Below the pieces are notes generated by a model. The model did no database searches. It saw nothing but the letters and a program-made list of their open reading frames with translations, and was not told where the DNA came from. A stretch of DNA of 64,000 bases from Pseudoalteromonas sp. OOF1S-7. Lineage in GTDB: Bacteria > Pseudomonadota > Gammaproteobacteria > Enterobacterales > Alteromonadaceae. The stretch lies in contig NZ_JAKRFZ010000007.1 of the NCBI RefSeq assembly GCF_022347765.1, positions 172,637 to 236,636 on the forward strand, read 5' to 3'. Positions 57,576-64,000 of the stretch are shown here, piece by piece; position 1 is the first letter of the stretch, and every line of letters begins with the position of its first letter. The translations under genes were made by a program, and so were the position numbers.

Positions 57576-57953
57576 CTAACGAGGGTCGTTACTAGCGTGC
57601 TGTACCTTGACTTTAACCAGAGGAGCATGGATTAAATACCAGTGGTGCACATCTTGAGTTCTACCTTTACCCTTCTGAGGCTGACATACAACCATTAGCC
57701 CGACATTAAGCAAGCGCTTGTTGGCATTGCGAAAAGCCTCAGAAATGTTACTACACCCTGATTGACTTCGAACGATATGTGTAAGCTCTCCTGGATGCAT
57801 AGCCACATATTCGATGGCTCTTCTCATCTTGGTTTTTCCAAAACCAATAAGAACTTTGTTCAATTCACTTTCTGAAAGTCTTGCGACACTAGATAGTTTT
57901 ACGTCAGAGGTAAGATTGGCAGTCACGATAAAGTGATTTTCTTGTTCTTGCAT
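57576..57953 (-). CDS. Small winged-helix-like protein of unknown function
   Basis: 125 residues, not recognised. The pattern MRRAIEYVAMHPGELTHIVRSQSGCSNIS and SEAFRNANKRLLNVGLMVVCQ looks like a winged helix with wing KGKGRTQDVHHWYLI, so DNA binding is likely but unproven. AGGAAC precedes the ATG. It could regulate cargo genes of the element; the nearest upstream gene in its direction is about 1 kb away. Confidence 0.6.
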   Translation of the reverse strand: MQEQENHFIVTANLTSDVKLSSVARLSESELNKVLIGFGKTKMRRAIEYVAMHPGELTHIVRSQSGCSNISEAFRNANKRLLNVGLMVVCQPQKGKGRTQDVHHWYLIHAPLVKVKVQHASNDPR

Positions 57954-58992
57954 AAATGCAATGTTCCTTATATGAATAAATTCATAACTGATAAAGTAAC
58001 ACTATGTTCAAAGCTGATAAGACCCGAACATAGATCTAACCTGAGGTTTTCAGGAAGACAACCCATGTTAGAACGTCAAAACAAAAAAGTCAAACACAAA
58101 AACCCCACCATTTTAAAATAGTAGGGTAATGAAAATATTGAATTTTTATAATTTCAAGCGCAGAGGGTTATCAAGCCTCTGCGCTGACCGTTGACATATA
58201 TGCAACGAAGAAACACTTTTGAATCTGACTGCCAAGTGAGATTCATAGGGATAGTATTCAAATTTGTATTATGCGTCAAGGGTAGAACTTAGTTCCACTA
58301 TGTACTCAGGTATACCACTATATTCTCTTGCAAGACACTAACAAAACACCATAGAAACATGTCAAATGTGACTCATATGGACTCACAAGGCCCTTTTGTG
58401 ACCTTCCTAAGGGTCAACCGAGGATTTGGTAAAATACTACAATTTGTGATGATTTGCGGCGTTTTGACTTTTTTTAAAATTTTTTCAATTTTTAAAGTGA
58501 ATTTATAGACTATCTTGAAAACTAGCGATTTCACTTAACAGTTAACATAGACTCACTAAGAACCCCCATGTTCTAAAGGCCCTCAAAGAAATCAACCAAC
58601 AGTAAGCTTTTCTCACCTTTGGCTACCAGGTAAAACGGGCCAAACCAAGTTATTACTGCACTAATCACATCAATAGTTCAACTTTGTTAACCAGACTCCT
58701 GGCAATCATAGTTGTTTTAACCAACCAAAATAGTAATTCAAACTAATTAGTCTGAATCACTCTTTAGCAGAGTATCATACGGAATTATCTCAATTAGCAT
58801 TTCGTGGATTTGCTCAGGTATTAAAAATTTCTGGTTTGCTTAGCAAAAGCTTTTCCTTCACTACAGATTAAGACTATATAGCCTATCTATAGTGAAGAGT
58901 ACGTATGTATATTTGATTAAATTCATATAGAATCATACACATACTGCTCCACGCGAGCCTAATTAAAAATCCAACAACCAAAGTGAACACGA
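57954..58992. other. Gene-poor AT-rich region inside the transposon
   Basis: About 1.04 kb between the small winged-helix gene and the metallophosphoesterase gene without a convincing ORF on either strand. It has one strong hairpin (58157-58185), smaller palindromic stretches near 58390-58420 (TGACC...GGTCA) and long A/T runs at 58470-58495. It should include promoters for both flanking genes. No tRNA, CRISPR or IS remnant was recognised. Confidence 0.6.
58157..58185. other. Strong hairpin in gene-poor region
   Basis: AGCGCAGAGG (58157-58166) pairs perfectly with CCTCTGCGCT (58176-58185) around a 9-nt loop. No T-tract follows on the plus strand; on the minus strand the stem is followed by TGAAATTATAAAAATT. 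It may be an RNA structure, a terminator or a binding site. Confidence 0.5.
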
Positions 58993-60603
58993 ATGAACTC
59001 TACTCTTCTATTACGCTTTCGTGATCTGTCTTGCCCGAAAGGCGAAACAATCAACAGGCACTCAGAACTTATTAAAGAAAAAGGATACGCATGGTGGGGG
59101 TGGTGGAACAAAGGCCACGAGAAATTACCCTTTGATACTATAACTGACTTAGGCCTCAAAGATGATGGTGAAAATAAGCACGTTTATCTTTTTGATAGCG
59201 CACAACAGACATTCTACAAAGCCAGCTTGGCAGACATTCATGCTCAAGTGGGTAATGAAGTATCAACTCCAGACGCAGATCACACCCCCAGTTACTACGT
59301 GGAAAACCAGCACCTTATTTGGTTTAAATTTAATGATATTGTAGAAGTTGAGTCTTCTGAGATAATTCAGAGCAAATCCTACGAATCTATGTGTGACCTG
59401 TTCATAGAAGAATCCCATTACGAAATCTATGACAATAAAATCATTGCATCTTCAGAAGAACTAGCAGAACAAAACCGTACCATATGGAGAATCAGAGACA
59501 GGCAGCATGATGATAGGACCAACGAAATCCGCCTAAAAAGTATGACAGAACTTCAACCAAGACACTTTGACAAGTCATACAAAGTAACTAGTAGAGACAG
59601 TTTATTATGGCTTTCAGATCCACATTTCACAAATAGTAAATTTCACGCATATCCTCTGAAAGATAACAATGCTGCAGAAAAGACCCTTGCGCAAACAATA
59701 CAATCTGCATATTTTGAACGGAAAAAAAACATTGCTTCGTTGCTAATCTCAGGGGATCTAACTTGGACAGGAGCTCAAGAAGAGTTCGAACTTGTAGGTG
59801 ACTTTATCGATCATCTAACCAGTGTAAACAATTTAGATAAATCCTGGTTCTCGATTTGTCCAGGGAACCACGATTTATCATTTTATGAAGAAGAAAATAA
59901 TGGTAATAAGAAAGATGAAGATACAATTAAGAAGAACTATCAAGCGTCTCGTGCCGCATACAGTGATTTTTACGCAAAGTACTTTGATATAAAGCCAAAT
60001 GAATCCATGAGCTCTGGTAGGAAACTGCTACTTAACAACTCCATTCCTGTCGAAATCATTTTGCTAAATAGTGTTACTCTCCAGCAAACTAGAGATTCTT
60101 TTCAAGGACATGGCTACATAGGCCAAGAACAACTAGAAACAGTCGAACAAGAAATGGAGTTTGCCAAAGGTAAATCAAGAAATGTAACTCGCATTTGCGT
60201 GATGCACCACCACTTAATGCCCGTATCACTATCGCAAAGAGCCTATCATAACGCCAAATACTCTACGGTCTTAGATGCTGAGAGACTCTCACGCTGGCTC
60301 ACTAAGCACAAATTTGATTTTTTGCTTCATGGCCATATGCACCAGAATTTTTTCTGCACAATTGAGCGAGCTTTACACACCCACAAACCCGCGGAACAAG
60401 CAAGTAACCCAACCAACAAACTTCATATACTCTCACTAGGCAGCAGTGGTGTTTGCGAGGATCATACTGGTGAATCAAAAGGTAATTGGACATGTAGAAT
60501 AGAGTTCGGGCACGAAAAAATTACCTTCTATTACGGTAAAATCAGTCCACAAGATGCTACTTTAACAGAAGAATATAAACTGGAGTTCGACTACAATGCC
60601 TAG
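58993..60603 (+). CDS. Metallophosphoesterase with unknown N-terminal domain
   Basis: 536 residues. The C-terminal ~330 residues form a calcineurin-like phosphoesterase with all metal-binding blocks: LWLSDPHF (D-x-H), ISGDLTWTG (GD), CPGNHD (GNHD), VMHHHL and LLHGHMH (GHxH). The N-terminal ~200 residues are of unknown family, beginning with an aromatic stretch (GYAWWGWWNKG). No signal peptide, so cytoplasmic. It overlaps the HAD gene by 8 bp. Such pairs on mobile elements may act in nucleotide or RNA metabolism or in phage defence; none is proven. Confidence 0.85.
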   Translation: MNSTLLLRFRDLSCPKGETINRHSELIKEKGYAWWGWWNKGHEKLPFDTITDLGLKDDGENKHVYLFDSAQQTFYKASLADIHAQVGNEVSTPDADHTPSYYVENQHLIWFKFNDIVEVESSEIIQSKSYESMCDLFIEESHYEIYDNKIIASSEELAEQNRTIWRIRDRQHDDRTNEIRLKSMTELQPRHFDKSYKVTSRDSLLWLSDPHFTNSKFHAYPLKDNNAAEKTLAQTIQSAYFERKKNIASLLISGDLTWTGAQEEFELVGDFIDHLTSVNNLDKSWFSICPGNHDLSFYEEENNGNKKDEDTIKKNYQASRAAYSDFYAKYFDIKPNESMSSGRKLLLNNSIPVEIILLNSVTLQQTRDSFQGHGYIGQEQLETVEQEMEFAKGKSRNVTRICVMHHHLMPVSLSQRAYHNAKYSTVLDAERLSRWLTKHKFDFLLHGHMHQNFFCTIERALHTHKPAEQASNPTNKLHILSLGSSGVCEDHTGESKGNWTCRIEFGHEKITFYYGKISPQDATLTEEYKLEFDYNA

Positions 60604-61441
60604 ATTACTAATAACTGATTTAGACAATACGCTTTATGACTGGGTATCCTTTTTTTCACAATCATTTGAAGCCATGGTTGACTCTATTGTTGAATTGACA
60701 GGCATAGAAAAAAACGTGTTGCTTCGAGACTTCAAGGAAACCCATCAAAAGTACAATAGTTCAGAGAGACCCTTTGCTGCGTTGGAGGTTAGATCAATCA
60801 CAGACCACTTTGGTACTACTGACAAAGACGTTCTAAAAAGGGAGCTAGCCCCAGCCTTCAGCTGTTTTTCTGAAAAGAGGAACGAAACTCTGAAGCTGTA
60901 TAATGGTGTTACTGAAACTTTAGCAAAGCTCCGAGAACAAGGGGTAATAGTTGTTGGGCATACTGAGTCGTATGAAGTCAATGCTGTCTACAGAGCTAAA
61001 AAGTTAGGTCTAGATAAGTATCTAAATCACCTTTACACAATTGGTTCAAACTCTTCTTCTCATCCAGATCAAAGCAAACCAATAATTGACCCTCGTGATG
61101 CAGAGTGGGTTGTAAAGTTACCTGAAGAAGAAAGGAAGCCCAACCCCCAACTTGTGCTAGACATATGCGGGAGAGAAGGAGTACCTCCAAGTAACGCATA
61201 CTACATTGGGGATTCAATAGTAAAAGACATGTCTATGGCTAATGCAGCGGGTGTTAACTCAGTTTGGGCAAAATACGGAAAGGACTTCCAAAGCGCAAAC
61301 TGGAAATTATTGGTTAGCATCACTCACTGGACAGATGAAGACGTGAAAATTGAAGAAGATTTGAAAGCAATGTACTCAAAAGAAACTCCCATGTTTGAAG
61401 TGTCGTCTTTCTGTGGGCTACAAAAAATTTTCAACCTCTAA
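60596..61441 (+). CDS. HAD-superfamily hydrolase, coupled to metallophosphoesterase
   Basis: 281 residues of the haloacid dehalogenase fold: motif I DLDNTLYDW (nucleophile Asp near residue 7), a helical cap (about 20-110), VVGHTES as motif II with Thr in place, Lys in RKPNPQL as motif III, and GDSIVKD as motif IV. It is probably a small-molecule or nucleotide phosphatase. Its ATG lies inside the end of the phosphoesterase gene, so the two should act together. It is followed by a terminator. Confidence 0.85.
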   Translation: MPRLLITDLDNTLYDWVSFFSQSFEAMVDSIVELTGIEKNVLLRDFKETHQKYNSSERPFAALEVRSITDHFGTTDKDVLKRELAPAFSCFSEKRNETLKLYNGVTETLAKLREQGVIVVGHTESYEVNAVYRAKKLGLDKYLNHLYTIGSNSSSHPDQSKPIIDPRDAEWVVKLPEEERKPNPQLVLDICGREGVPPSNAYYIGDSIVKDMSMANAAGVNSVWAKYGKDFQSANWKLLVSITHWTDEDVKIEEDLKAMYSKETPMFEVSSFCGLQKIFNL

Positions 61442-61462
61442 ATACTTACTTCCCATACACTA

Positions 61463-61489
61463 TAAGGGCTATCACGCTCGTAGCCCTTT
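61463..61489 (+). terminator. Terminator after HAD hydrolase gene
   Basis: TAAGGGCTA and TAGCCCTTTA form a 9-bp stem with a 9-nt loop, 21 bp after the stop codon. The T run is short, giving moderate confidence. Confidence 0.7.
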
Positions 61490-61530
61490 ATTAGTATGTC
61501 AACCCAACTTAGTACAGCCCATTGGTAGAG

Positions 61531-61740
61531 TTATGCCACCCCAAGGTAATCAGTGGGAGTATTATCTTCCAGCACATAGTGGGAGCCTTTCATAATTGTA
61601 AGTTTCTAGCCACTCACCTATGATTTCACGTACTTGTTGTAGTGAATCGAACTGATATAAAGACAAGACTGCTTCTCCATAGCTACGATAAATATGCCCA
61701 CCAAACCGTTTTGTCAAAGGTGATAGGTTTCTGAAGAAAA
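61531..61740 (-). pseudogene. IS3-family transposase (OrfB) C-terminal remnant
   Basis: On the minus strand the frame gives IYRSYGEAVLSLYQFDSLQ, then VREIIGEWLETYNYER, and after a frameshift near 61584 LEDNTPTDYLGVA and a stop. The YNxxRPHxxLxxxTPxxY pattern is the C-terminus of IS3-family DDE transposases. There is no start, DDE core or IS end, and one extra base breaks the frame, so it is a decayed fragment sitting just inside the right end of the Tn7-like element. Confidence 0.65.
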
Positions 61741-61763
61741 TTATAAAATCTCTAAGTTAAATT

Positions 61764-61810
61764 GATTATCAAGTTAAGTGACTCATTATCATTCAAAGTG
61801 ATTTCTTACA
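61764..61810 (-). repeat. Right transposon end with candidate TnsB-binding repeats
   Basis: Read from the end inward on the minus strand: TGTAAGAAA followed by two copies of a 20-bp unit beginning TCACTT and containing TGATAAT (61785-61801 and 61764-61781). They match the left-end motif TCAnnTnnnTTGATAnn in inverted orientation. Comparison of the outer 30 bp of both ends shows an imperfect inverted repeat (e.g. ATCA at 9-12 and TGATA at 20-24). Confidence 0.75.
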
Positions 61811-61815
61811 TACTC
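61811..61815 (+). repeat. Right target-site duplication TACTC
   Basis: Second copy of the 5-bp duplication, followed by the uninterrupted comM sequence TGGTAACTCG on the plus strand. See 44223-44227. Confidence 0.92.
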
Positions 61816-62739
61816 TGGTAACTCGTCCAGGAACAGTATGCCATTATGTGCGAGGGAAATCTCACCCGGTCTGGGGTTGGATGAACCACCTACTAACGCA
61901 ACGGCAGAGCAGGTATGATGAGGCGCCCTGAATGGCCTGCTACGCCAGGTATCGAGACCCAGCTGCTTTCCCGTCAACGAGTAGACTGCCGCTGTCTGCA
62001 GCGCCTGCTCAATGCTCATCTTTGGCATAATTCCCGGCATTCGCTGCGCCAGCATCGACTTACCTGTGCCTGGAGGACCAAGAAACAAAATATTGTGACC
62101 ACCGGCCGCCGCGATTTCGAGTGCCCGCTTGGCCATTGGCTGACCTTTTACATCACTCATATCCATGAAAAGACGGTTGGATGTGTCTGACGGCTGCATG
62201 CAGACGTTGTCAATCAAAGGTAACGATGTCTGACCGCTCAAATCCAACCACAGGGCATGCAGCGTATTTGCTGCAATGCATTGCGGATATTCAACCAGCT
62301 GGGCCATACCTGCATTTTGTTCGGGAATATAGCATTTATGCTGCTCATTTTTAGCGGCCATGACCACCGGGATAATCGCGGTAACCCCCCTTATCTCGCC
62401 ATTGAGCGCAAGTTCGCCATAAAATTCACACCCTTGTGTTGCCTGCTCATTAAGCTGGCCCGAGGCCACCAGAATACCAATGGCAATTGCCAGATCATAG
62501 CGCCCACCCTGCTTTGGCAGATCTGCCGGAGCGAGGTTCACCGTAATACGCTGCTCGGGAAATACAAAGTTGGAATTGTGCAGCGCAGAACGCACTCGCT
62601 CCTTAGACTCTTTCACTGATGTTTCCGGCAGGCCCACTATATTGAAGCTTGGCAGTCCATTGCTCAGGTGCACTTCTACCATGACGACGGGAGATTCAAT
62701 GCCAACCTGGGCACGTGTGAGTATTCTTGCTAGTGACAT
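61811..62739 (-). pseudogene. comM: comM (yifB), N-terminal part, truncated by transposon insertion
   Basis: N-terminal ~309 residues of ComM/YifB: the N-terminal Lon-like domain ([20 protein letters not shown]), Walker [14 protein letters not shown] and Walker B FLDELPE. Right after Walker B the frame enters the element and stops within a few codons (VRNHFE, stop at 61789). The rest of the AAA+ module is at 43634-44227. The joined length would be about 507 residues, normal for ComM. The ATG 62739 has an AAGGA ribosome-binding site. Confidence 0.94.
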
Positions 62740-62753
62740 TCCTTGTCCTTTGG

Positions 62754-63368
62754 TTAGTCTTTGTAATTAAAAACATGCAATACAATATGCCAACGCATAG
62801 CTGCCAGTCGGGCAAACAGAGTCGTGGCCATTGCCAGCAACATGACGACTTCTGTCGATAAATTAAAGTCGATTAACTGAGTATAAACGATCCCACCTAA
62901 AATACAGGTGATGGCGTACAGCTCTCCCTTGAGCAAGAGCGGAATTTCTCTCGCCAGTACATCTCTGATCACGCCACCAAAACAGCCAGTCAAAACGCCC
63001 ATGATCACAGCCGTTGTGTCCGGCATACCAATATTCAAAGCTTTCTGGACCCCCATTACAGCAAAGAACGCCAGCCCGAATGCATCCGCTATTTGCAGGT
63101 ATTGAGTAGGGATCTGCTTTTGCCTGTTAAGTGTCCATATGCTCACCGCAACGGCAGAAAAAATGGCGATAAAGTAGCTTGAATCGTGTAACCAGAATAC
63201 GGGCACATCGAGGATCACATCGCGTATGGTTCCTCCTCCAATACCAGTGACGGTTGCGAGCACCACGACACCAAACCCATCCATATGTTTACTATACGCA
63301 ATCAAAGTACCTGATATGGCAAATACCATGACGCCTAATAAATCAAACCAGTGATATAGCTCAGACAT
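62754..63368 (-). CDS. TRIC-family (UPF0126, YicG-like) membrane protein
   Basis: 204-residue protein with seven hydrophobic segments and two repeats of the family motif: [18 protein letters not shown] and [19 protein letters not shown]. Bacterial members form trimeric cation channels; a possible role in glycine-related transport has been proposed for related proteins, but substrate is uncertain. It is upstream of comM on the same strand with only 14 bp between them, so the pair was probably one operon before the insertion. Confidence 0.9.
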   Translation of the reverse strand: MSELYHWFDLLGVMVFAISGTLIAYSKHMDGFGVVVLATVTGIGGGTIRDVILDVPVFWLHDSSYFIAIFSAVAVSIWTLNRQKQIPTQYLQIADAFGLAFFAVMGVQKALNIGMPDTTAVIMGVLTGCFGGVIRDVLAREIPLLLKGELYAITCILGGIVYTQLIDFNLSTEVVMLLAMATTLFARLAAMRWHIVLHVFNYKD

Positions 63369-63614
63369 TGTTTTAGAGTTATTTCTTTAGATGTTTGGAT
63401 ACTAGCTCAGTTTCGGCTAATAAAATAGTAGTGCAAAATACAATGACAGCGAGCATCGCGAGTACATTTACTTTGCGTAAGGGTGAATTGCGACCGAAGC
63501 ACCGCTTCGCAGCGCAATGAACGCGAGGCATGGACGCCGAGCCGGGAGCCCTCCACAGGGAAGTGTGTCCAAAGGTTGTTCAGTTAGCGATGATATGATT
63601 AACCCAAACGCAAA

Positions 63615-63642
63615 AAAGCCCGACTCTTTCGAATCGGGCTTT
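63615..63642 (-). terminator. rRNA operon terminator, distal copy
   Basis: AAAGCCCGA and TCGGGCTTT form a 9-bp stem; on the minus strand the stem is followed by T6. Almost identical to the terminator at 63867-63897. Confidence 0.88.
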
Positions 63643-63708
63643 GATGTACAGGAGGTACGAATGTCGATGATATTCATGGATGAATGTCTTTCGTCGACCT
63701 CTAATTAG

Positions 63709-63738
63709 GCGCTTGGCAATGTCCTACTTTCACATGGA
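63709..63738 (-). pseudogene. 5S rRNA 3'-end remnant
   Basis: 30 bases match the 3' end of the 5S gene at 63908-63937 except for one base near the 3' terminus. The match stops where the next 5S bases should begin, so it is a fragment from a duplication or deletion of an rRNA operon tail. Confidence 0.75.
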
Positions 63739-63866
63739 CGAAATGAGACCGAAGCAACGCTTCGCAGCTCATTGAGATGAGCGCAAGGATGCGCGATGGG
63801 ACCCGGCTTCATGGATGAATAGACAACACCGCTCTGTCTACAACTTTTGTAAATTACTCCAAAAGC

Positions 63867-63897
63867 AAAAAAGCCCGACTCTCTCGAATCGGGCTTT
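63867..63897 (-). terminator. rRNA operon terminator, proximal copy
   Basis: AAAGCCCGA (63870-63878) and TCGGGCTTT (63889-63897) form the stem; T6 follows on the minus strand. It is 11 bp after the 3' end of the 5S gene. Confidence 0.9.
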
Positions 63898-63907
63898 CTT
63901 TAAATAG

Positions 63908-64000
63908 GTGCTTGGCAATGTCCTACTTTCACATGGGAAACCCCACACTATCATCGGCGCTATTTCGTTTCACTACTGAGTTCGGCATGGAGTCAGGTGG
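63908..64000 (-). rRNA. rrf: 5S ribosomal RNA (3' part; 5' end beyond window)
   Basis: The reverse complement of the window end matches the 3' ~93 nt of gammaproteobacterial 5S rRNA: CCACCTGACTCCATGCCGAA, then CTCAGTAGTGAAACG, GCGCCGATGATAGTGTGGGG and CATTGCCAAGCAC at the 3' end. The first ~25-30 nt and the 23S gene would lie outside the window. It marks the end of an rRNA operon transcribed towards the TRIC/comM region. Confidence 0.93.

Larger units (their letters stand above)
44228..61810. mobile_element. Tn7-like transposon (TnsA-TnsB-TnsC-TniQ) inserted in comM
   Basis: Complete 17,583-bp element with exact ends: left TGACAAGCATCA..., right ...TGATTTCTTACA, flanked by the 5-bp duplication TACTC. 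Both ends carry related short repeats (candidate TnsB sites). The core operon tnsA-tnsB-tnsC-tniQ is at the left end; cargo fills 48.9-61.5 kb. Cargo: two unknown genes, a secreted nuclease, an Hxs radical-SAM operon with a diheme oxidase, a small regulator-like protein, a phosphatase pair and an IS3 remnant. The element looks richer in A+T than the flanking chromosome by eye. No cas genes, CRISPR repeats or clear tnsE are visible. comM is a known integration site of other Tn7-like elements (AbaR/Tn6022 group); the insertion point here lies right after the Walker B codons. Confidence 0.93.
63369..63907. other. Downstream region of rRNA operon with duplicated segments
   Basis: About 540 bp without a credible protein gene. 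It holds two near-identical terminators (63615-63642 and 63867-63897), a 30-bp copy of the 5S rRNA 3' end (63709-63738), two related GACCGAAGCnnCGCTTCGCAGC segments (from about 63492 and 63748) and two ATGGATGAAT copies (63676-63685 and 63811-63820). Short ORFs here arise from these repeats and are not called. Confidence 0.7.

Noticed and set aside
44228..61810. CRISPR-associated transposon (CAST)
   Set aside because: TnsABC-TniQ is present, but no cas6/7/8 or cas12k-like genes and no regularly spaced repeats are seen. The insertion is inside a gene rather than downstream of a protospacer-like site near a tRNA.
61442..61810. Additional cargo gene before the right end
   Set aside because: The 66-residue plus-strand ORF there overlaps the terminator and the antisense of the IS3 remnant and lacks a ribosome-binding site.
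63468..63708. Short ORFs of 60-70 residues on both strands near the 5S gene
   Set aside because: They run through rRNA-tail repeats and a terminator, have no ribosome-binding site, and the translations mirror repeated DNA rather than a protein family.

Overview
The window looks like a chromosomal segment from a marine gammaproteobacterium of the Alteromonadales, most probably Pseudoalteromonas or a close relative. This is inferred from gene content, gene order (lptB-rpoN-hpf-ptsN-rapZ-ptsO, pmbA/yjgA/tldD, mreBCD-maf-rng-yhdP) and protein similarity remembered for these families; no database search was possible.

Layout. 1-4.2 kb: LPS export ATPase LptB, sigma-54 and the nitrogen-PTS block. 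4.3-18.6 kb: mgtE, the pmbA/tldD protease pair around yjgA, then a tight minus-strand series mreB-mreC-mreD-maf-rng-yhdP-nitrilase-tldD. 18.7-26.3 kb: an accessory-looking stretch (sulfatase-modifying-factor-like PEGA protein, a PLP enzyme, a CsrD/MshH-like protein, a PadR regulator with a membrane protein and a serine hydrolase). In Vibrio the MSHA pilus genes occupy the interval between mshH and mreB; here they are absent. 26.3-43.6 kb: ssb, YajR-type exporter, uvrA behind a good LexA box, several transporters and hydrolases, a REC-EAL protein, a DPP-IV-like peptidase and an OmpR-type regulator. 62.7-64 kb: a TRIC-family membrane protein and the 3' end of an rRNA operon (5S, minus strand) with a duplicated 5S tail and terminator.

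The main accessory feature is a 17.6-kb Tn7-like transposon (44228-61810) inserted in comM (yifB), which it splits just after the Walker B motif. The junctions can be read to the base: a 5-bp duplication TACTC on both sides, TG...CA ends, and 18-22 bp repeats at both ends that look like TnsB-binding sites. The core is tnsA-tnsB-tnsC-tniQ, with translational overlaps. No Cas genes or CRISPR array are seen, so TniQ is the likely selector of the comM site.

Cargo: two unrecognised minus-strand genes next to tniQ (one a speculative TnsE-like candidate); a His-Xaa-Ser (Hxs) radical-SAM maturation operon consisting of a secreted endonuclease I, HxsD, HxsB, HxsC, the HxsA substrate with six tandem His-x-Ser tripeptides plus a peptidoglycan-binding domain, a small membrane protein and a MauG/cytochrome c peroxidase-like diheme protein; a small winged-helix-like protein; about 1 kb without genes; a metallophosphoesterase-HAD phosphatase pair; and an IS3-type transposase remnant. 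The Hxs operon predicts a peptide modified by radical-SAM enzymes in the cytoplasm, exported, and perhaps finished by a periplasmic diheme oxidase. Neither the chemistry nor the biological role is evident from the sequence.
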